Assembly (NCBI GenBank): GCA_019428955.1
Contig: JAHYJF010000113.1
Coordinates: forward strand, 1-10,268
Length of the DNA: 10,268 bases
Reading direction: 5' to 3'
DNA from: Burkholderiaceae bacterium
GTDB taxonomy: Bacteria > Pseudomonadota > Gammaproteobacteria > Burkholderiales > Burkholderiaceae_E
Shown here: one piece after another, positions 6,273 through 10,268 of the stretch
How positions within the stretch are numbered: position 1 is the first letter of the stretch
Layout of the letters: each line of letters begins with the position of its first letter
Position numbers and translations under genes: made by a program
Notes under the pieces: generated by a model
Seen by the model: the letters and a program-made list of their open reading frames with translations, nothing else
Database searches by the model: none
Told to the model about the DNA's origin: nothing

Positions 6273-8273
6273 ATGAAGACAGCCTATCTGCTAGCAGCTT
6301 TCGCCCCCCTGGTGGGCGCCATCATTGCCGGGCTCTGGGGCCGCAAGATCGGCCGCGCCGGTGCGCACTGGGTCACGATCCTGGGGGTGGCGGTGTCGTT
6401 CTTCGCCTCGCTCTGGACCATGAGCGACGTGCTGGCGGGCAACACCTTCAACGGCACGCTCTACTCCTGGGCGACGATCGGTTCGGTCAAGCTCGAGGTT
6501 GGTTTCCTGATCGATACGCTCACCGTCACCATGATGGCGGTGGTGACCTTCGTTTCGCTGATGGTCCATATCTACACCATCGGCTACATGGCCGATGATG
6601 ACGGTTACCAGCGCTTCTTCAGCTACATCTCGCTGTTCACCTTCTCGATGATGATGCTGGTGATGTCGAACAATTTCCTCCAGCTGTTCTTCGGTTGGGA
6701 AGCGGTGGGCCTGATGTCCTACCTGCTGATCGGTTTCTGGTACACCCGCCCGAGTGCGATCTACGCCAACCTCAAGGCATTCCTGGTCAACCGGGTGGGC
6801 GACTTCGGTTTCCTGCTCGGCATCGGGCTGGTGCTGGCCTACTTTGGCAGCCTCGACTATGCGACCGTCTTCAAGGCGACCCCGGACGTCGTCGGCCAAA
6901 CCATCGAAATCATGCCGGGATCGCCCTGGGCGGTGATGAGCGTGGCCTGCATCTGCCTGTTCATCGGCGCGATGGGCAAGTCGGCGCAGTTCCCGCTCCA
7001 CGTCTGGCTGCCCGACTCGATGGAAGGTCCGACCCCGATCTCGGCGCTGATCCATGCCGCCACGATGGTGACCGCGGGGATCTTCATGGTTGCGCGGATG
7101 TCCCCGCTCTTTGAACTCTCCGATGCCGCTCTGGGCTTTGTGATCGTGATCGGCGCCATCACCGCGCTGTTCATGGGTTTCCTCGGCGTGGTGCAGAACG
7201 ACATCAAGCGCGTGGTGGCCTATTCGACGCTCTCGCAACTCGGCTACATGACGGTGGCCCTGGGCTCGTCGGCCTACGGGGTGGCAATCTTCCACCTGAT
7301 GACCCACGCGTTCTTCAAGGCGCTGCTCTTCCTGGCGGCTGGTTCGGTGATCATCGGCATGCACCACGAGCAGGACATGCGCAAGATGGGCGGGCTGCGC
7401 AAGTACATGCCGATTACCTGGATCACATCACTGGTCGGCTCGCTGGCCCTGATCGGTACGCCGTTCTTCTCGGGTTTTTACTCCAAGGACATGATCATCG
7501 AGGCGGCTGGCCTGGCCAATGTGCCGGGTGCCGGATTTGCCCACTTTGCCGTGATGGCGAGCGTTTTCGTAACCGCCTTCTACTCGTTCCGGATGTACTT
7601 CCTGGTCTTTCACGGCAAGGAGCGCTTCGGGCATGACGCGCACGCCCATGGCGCCGCTCACGGGCACGACGATCACGGCCACGGCGGCAAGCCCCACGAG
7701 ACTCCCGCGGTGGTAACGGTGCCGCTGATCCTGCTGGCCATCCCGTCAGTGTTGATCGGGCTTTACACCGTCGCGCCGATGCTGTTCGGCGATTACTTCA
7801 AGGACGTGATCTTCGTCGGCGCCAACCATCCGGCGATGATGGAACTGGGCGAGGAATTCCACGGCTGGGTGGCGCTCGGGCTGCATTCGGTCCAGACGCT
7901 GCCGTTCTGGCTGGCACTCTCCGGGGTTGCATCCGCCTATTACTGCTACCTGGTCAATCCCAAGCTTCCCGAGACCCTCGCCAGGGTTTTCAGCGGTGTC
8001 TACCGGATTCTGATGAACAAGTACTACCTCGACCGCTTCAACGAAATCGTCTTTGCCGGTGGTGCGCGCTTGATCGGCCAAGGCCTGTGGAAGGGGGGCG
8101 ACCAGGGTCTGATCGACGGCATTGCGATCAACGGCAGCGCCCGCCTGGTTGGATGGTTCTCGGGCATCCTGCGCCTCGTGCAGAACGGCCGTATCAACAG
8201 TTACGCCATATCGATGATCGTTGGGGTTGGATTGCTGATGCTGTTTGTCCTGATCCCCCTGATGCAGCGCTGA
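6273..8273 (+). CDS. nuoL: NADH-quinone oxidoreductase subunit L (distal antiporter-like proton pump)
   Basis: Largest membrane-arm subunit (666 residues), homologous to Mrp antiporter subunits, with about 14 core spans plus a C-terminal extension that forms the long lateral helix and a final span. Key charged residues are present: E143 in FFGWEAVGLMSY; K236 in GAMGKSAQFPLHVWLPD; H261 in ALIHAATMVTAG; K349 in THAFFKALLF; K405 in FYSKDMI. These match the glutamate and lysines that carry protons in E. coli NuoL. The extension from about residue 520, with a last hydrophobic span at the C-terminus (about 647-664), separates it from NuoM and NuoN. A His-rich loop occupies 454-475 (see findings). 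The ATG at 6273 gives the usual short N-terminus before the first span; no clear Shine-Dalgarno sequence. nuoM starts 31 bases after the stop. Confidence 0.98.
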   Translation: MKTAYLLAAFAPLVGAIIAGLWGRKIGRAGAHWVTILGVAVSFFASLWTMSDVLAGNTFNGTLYSWATIGSVKLEVGFLIDTLTVTMMAVVTFVSLMVHIYTIGYMADDDGYQRFFSYISLFTFSMMMLVMSNNFLQLFFGWEAVGLMSYLLIGFWYTRPSAIYANLKAFLVNRVGDFGFLLGIGLVLAYFGSLDYATVFKATPDVVGQTIEIMPGSPWAVMSVACICLFIGAMGKSAQFPLHVWLPDSMEGPTPISALIHAATMVTAGIFMVARMSPLFELSDAALGFVIVIGAITALFMGFLGVVQNDIKRVVAYSTLSQLGYMTVALGSSAYGVAIFHLMTHAFFKALLFLAAGSVIIGMHHEQDMRKMGGLRKYMPITWITSLVGSLALIGTPFFSGFYSKDMIIEAAGLANVPGAGFAHFAVMASVFVTAFYSFRMYFLVFHGKERFGHDAHAHGAAHGHDDHGHGGKPHETPAVVTVPLILLAIPSVLIGLYTVAPMLFGDYFKDVIFVGANHPAMMELGEEFHGWVALGLHSVQTLPFWLALSGVASAYYCYLVNPKLPETLARVFSGVYRILMNKYYLDRFNEIVFAGGARLIGQGLWKGGDQGLIDGIAINGSARLVGWFSGILRLVQNGRINSYAISMIVGVGLLMLFVLIPLMQR

Positions 8274-8304
8274 ATCCCGCCACATACCAGACAGACGAAG
8301 ACAG

Positions 8305-9786
8305 ATGACCCCGTTTCCAATTTTGAGCGCCGCAATCTGGATCCCGATTCTCTTCGGGTTGGCCCTGTTGGCGTTGGGCAACGATCGCAACGCGAGCGTC
8401 GTGCGTAGCGTGGCCCTGATCGGCGCCCTGTTGGGGTTGCTGGTCACCTTGCCTCTGCTCGCCGATTTCGATTCCGCAAGCGCGGCGATGCAGTTCGTCG
8501 AGAAGGCTCCGTGGATCGAGCGCTTTGGCGCCAACTACCACCTCGGCATCGACGGCCTTTCGGTCTGGTTCATTGTGCTGACGGCCTTCATCAACGTGAT
8601 CGTGGTGGTCGCCGGCTGGGAGGTGATCCAGGAACGTGTGGCGCAGTACATGGCGTCATTCCTGATCCTCTCGGGCTTGATGATCGGCGTCTTCTGTGCG
8701 CTGGACGGCTTGCTGTTCTACGTCTTCTTCGAGGCGACGCTGATCCCGATGTACCTGATCATCGGTATCTGGGGCGGACCCAACCGCGTCTACGCGGCCT
8801 TCAAGTTCTTCCTCTACACCCTGGCCGGCTCGCTGTTGACGCTGGTCGCAATCATCTATCTCTATATAACGTCGGGTTCGTTCTCGATCCTCGACTGGCA
8901 TGCCGTGCCGCTGACGATGCACGAGCAGGTGCTGATCTTCGTGGCACTGCTGCTGGCCTTCGCGGTCAAGGTGCCGATGTGGCCGGTCCACACCTGGCTG
9001 CCCGACGCCCACGTTGAGGCGCCCACCGGCGGCTCGGTGGTGCTGGCGGCGATTATGCTCAAGCTCGGCGCCTACGGTTTTCTGCGGTTCTCGCTGCCGA
9101 TCACTCCTGATGCCAGCCACGCGCTGGCCCCGATGATGATCGGACTGTCGCTGATCGGCGTGGTCTATATCGGGCTGGTGGCCCTGGTGCAGACCGACAT
9201 GAAGAAACTGATCGCCTACTCGTCGGTGGCGCACATGGGCTTCGTGACGCTGGGCTTCTTCATGTTCAACACCATCGGCATGCAGGGCAGCGTGGTGCAA
9301 ATGATCTCGCACGGCTTCGTGGCCGGCGCGATGTTCCTGTGCGTGGGCGTGCTCTATGACCGCGTCCACTCGCGCCAGATCGCCGACTACGGCGGTGTCG
9401 TCAATACCATGCCGAAATTCGCCGCGTTGTTCATGTTGTTCGCAATGGCTAACGCGGGCCTGCCGGCAACCTCGGGGTTCGTCGGCGAGTTCCTGGTCAT
9501 CCTCGGGGCGGTCCAGTTCAATTTCTGGGTTGCGTTCGCCGCGGCCACGACCCTGATCCTCGGCGCGGCCTACTCGTTGTGGATGTACAAGCGGGTGATT
9601 TTCGGTGCGGTCGCCAACGACAAGGTGGCCAAGCTGCAGGACGTTGGTCGTCGCGAGTTCTGGATGCTCGTGGTGATGGCGGTGTTGGTGCTGGCGATGG
9701 GGCTTTATCCCAAGCCGGTAACTGACATCACCGGTGCCTCGGTAGATGCGCTCCTCAAGCACGTTGCGATTTCCAAGATCAAGTAA
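8305..9786 (+). CDS. nuoM: NADH-quinone oxidoreductase subunit M (antiporter-like proton pump)
   Basis: Inner-membrane subunit of 493 residues with about 14 spans, the middle of the three antiporter-like pumps. Residues equivalent to the proton-path residues of E. coli NuoM can be seen: E143 in FFEATLIPMYLIIGIWGG, K222 in FAVKVPMWPVHTWLPDAH, K253 in IMLKLGAYGF, and E395 in GFVGEFLVILG. The motif from WPVHTWLPDAHVEAPTGGSV and the LIAYSSVAHMGF helix (302-313) are typical of NuoM rather than NuoL or NuoN. There is no long C-terminal extension, as expected. The frame is intact throughout. The start at 8305 lies 31 bases after nuoL and lacks a strong ribosome binding site. nuoN begins six bases after the stop, so the two are probably translated together. 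Confidence 0.98.
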   Translation: MTPFPILSAAIWIPILFGLALLALGNDRNASVVRSVALIGALLGLLVTLPLLADFDSASAAMQFVEKAPWIERFGANYHLGIDGLSVWFIVLTAFINVIVVVAGWEVIQERVAQYMASFLILSGLMIGVFCALDGLLFYVFFEATLIPMYLIIGIWGGPNRVYAAFKFFLYTLAGSLLTLVAIIYLYITSGSFSILDWHAVPLTMHEQVLIFVALLLAFAVKVPMWPVHTWLPDAHVEAPTGGSVVLAAIMLKLGAYGFLRFSLPITPDASHALAPMMIGLSLIGVVYIGLVALVQTDMKKLIAYSSVAHMGFVTLGFFMFNTIGMQGSVVQMISHGFVAGAMFLCVGVLYDRVHSRQIADYGGVVNTMPKFAALFMLFAMANAGLPATSGFVGEFLVILGAVQFNFWVAFAAATTLILGAAYSLWMYKRVIFGAVANDKVAKLQDVGRREFWMLVVMAVLVLAMGLYPKPVTDITGASVDALLKHVAISKIK

Positions 9787-9792
9787 AGAGAA

Positions 9793-10268
9793 ATGGATAA
9801 ACTTAACCTGATGGCAGCGCTGCCGGAGATTACCCTCCTGGTGGCGGCAATCGTGGTGTTGCTGGCCGACGCCCTGATGTCCGAAGGGCGGCGCGCCGCC
9901 ATCATCGACCGACTGGCGCTGATCGCTCTGGTGTTCCCGTTCGTGGCGACGATTTACCAGCTCGGGGATCCGACCCAGTATGCGTTCAACGACATGTACG
10001 TTGCCGACGCGCTTTCGACCCTGCTCAAGCTGATTTGCCAACTGGCGGTGGCGGTAACGCTGATCTATGCCCGCGGCTACGTGGTCGAACGGGGCATGCA
10101 CCGGGGCGAGTTTTACTCGCTCGCGCTGTTCGCGCTGCTCGGCCAGATGGTGATGATCTCGGCGGCCAATCTCCTCGTGGTTTACATGGGCCTCGAGATG
10201 ATGTCGCTCTCGCTCTACGCGCTGGCCGCGATGCGGCGTGATTCGCCGCTCTCGAGCGAAGCCGCGAT
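9793..10268 (+). CDS. nuoN: NADH-quinone oxidoreductase subunit N, 3'-truncated by window end
   Basis: The frame opens with an ATG six bases after the nuoM stop and runs without interruption to the window edge, giving 158 residues of a protein that is usually about 480-500. It starts MDKLNLMAALPEITLLVAAI, the pattern with which NuoN of this group begins (a short polar start, then LPEI and the first membrane span). The conserved helix NLLVVYMGLEMMSLSLYALA, at about residues 126-145, holds the family's essential membrane glutamate in GLEMMSLSLYAL. About five membrane spans are included. NuoN is the antiporter-like pump nearest to NuoK in the membrane arm. The ribosome binding site is poor (only AAGAG-type bases immediately before the ATG), so coupling to nuoM is likely. 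The lysine-bearing helices lie beyond the window. Confidence 0.95.
   Translation, partial: MDKLNLMAALPEITLLVAAIVVLLADALMSEGRRAAIIDRLALIALVFPFVATIYQLGDPTQYAFNDMYVADALSTLLKLICQLAVAVTLIYARGYVVERGMHRGEFYSLALFALLGQMVMISAANLLVVYMGLEMMSLSLYALAAMRRDSPLSSEAA

Noticed and set aside
6291..7367. Minus-strand open frame of 358 codons opposite nuoL
   Set aside because: Same composition effect: a low-complexity His/Glu/Arg-rich translation with no recognisable domain, fully inside conserved nuoL.
8836..8870. Promoter-like TTGACG followed by TATATA inside nuoM
   Set aside because: The boxes are about 21 bases apart, well over the usual 16-18. The bases encode an ordinary NuoM helix (LLTLVAIIYLYITSG), and no gene start needs a promoter there except nuoN far downstream.
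8656..10101. Long open frame on the minus strand (481 codons) opposite nuoM and nuoN
   Set aside because: It lies opposite two clearly conserved coding genes in GC-rich DNA with strong third-position bias, which leaves antisense frames open. Its translation is rich in His, Gln, Arg and Asp and resembles no protein family.
1..10268. A novel defence, mobile or biosynthetic system hidden in the window
   Set aside because: Every base outside short gaps belongs to the canonical nuoF-nuoN order, with intact family motifs. No inserted gene, terminal inverted repeat, integrase, attachment-like repeat or change in base composition is visible.

Overview
The window is an uninterrupted stretch of a proton-pumping respiratory complex I (NDH-1, NADH:quinone oxidoreductase) operon. 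All genes lie on the + strand in the order nuoF (5'-truncated), nuoG, nuoH, nuoI, nuoJ, nuoK, nuoL, nuoM, nuoN (3'-truncated). No tRNA, rRNA, mobile element, CRISPR array, phage gene or accessory cargo is visible. About 97% of the bases are coding. The longest non-coding stretch is about 90 bases, between nuoI and nuoJ.

The DNA is GC-rich, with strong G/C preference at third codon positions. The proteins (162-residue NuoI, 791-residue NuoG without an N7 cluster, the NuoH segment around HPFDVVEGESEIVAGH, a His-rich loop in NuoL) look like those of Betaproteobacteria. Something in or near the Rhodocyclales/Nitrosomonadales is my best guess. This rests on remembered protein style, not on a search, and the genus cannot be fixed from here.

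Layout: bases 1-3586 encode the electron-input arm. NuoF binds FMN and NADH and carries cluster N3; NuoG carries clusters N1b, N4 and N5. Bases 3631-5209 encode the link to quinone: NuoH is the membrane subunit forming the quinone chamber, and NuoI carries clusters N6a and N6b. Bases 5301-10268 encode the membrane pumping arm: NuoJ, NuoK and the three antiporter-like subunits NuoL, NuoM and NuoN. Electrons would pass from NADH through FMN and the iron-sulfur chain of NuoF, NuoG and NuoI to quinone at the NuoH interface, with proton translocation through NuoH, NuoJ/K, N, M and L. nuoA-E presumably lie just upstream and the rest of nuoN just downstream.

The genes are tightly packed: gaps of about 6-91 bases, and a 4-base ATGA overlap at nuoJ/nuoK. 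No internal promoter or intrinsic terminator is convincing, so one polycistronic message is the simplest reading. Only nuoI and nuoJ have clear Shine-Dalgarno sequences, which suggests translational coupling elsewhere.

I did not find a new biological system. Points for a second look are small: a 14-codon reading frame, in phase with nuoG, bridging nuoF and nuoG; a hairpin just before the nuoJ ribosome binding site; clustered unusual residues in the FMN-loop region of NuoF at the window edge; a His-rich loop in NuoL; and a short 8-base periodic repeat before nuoL.
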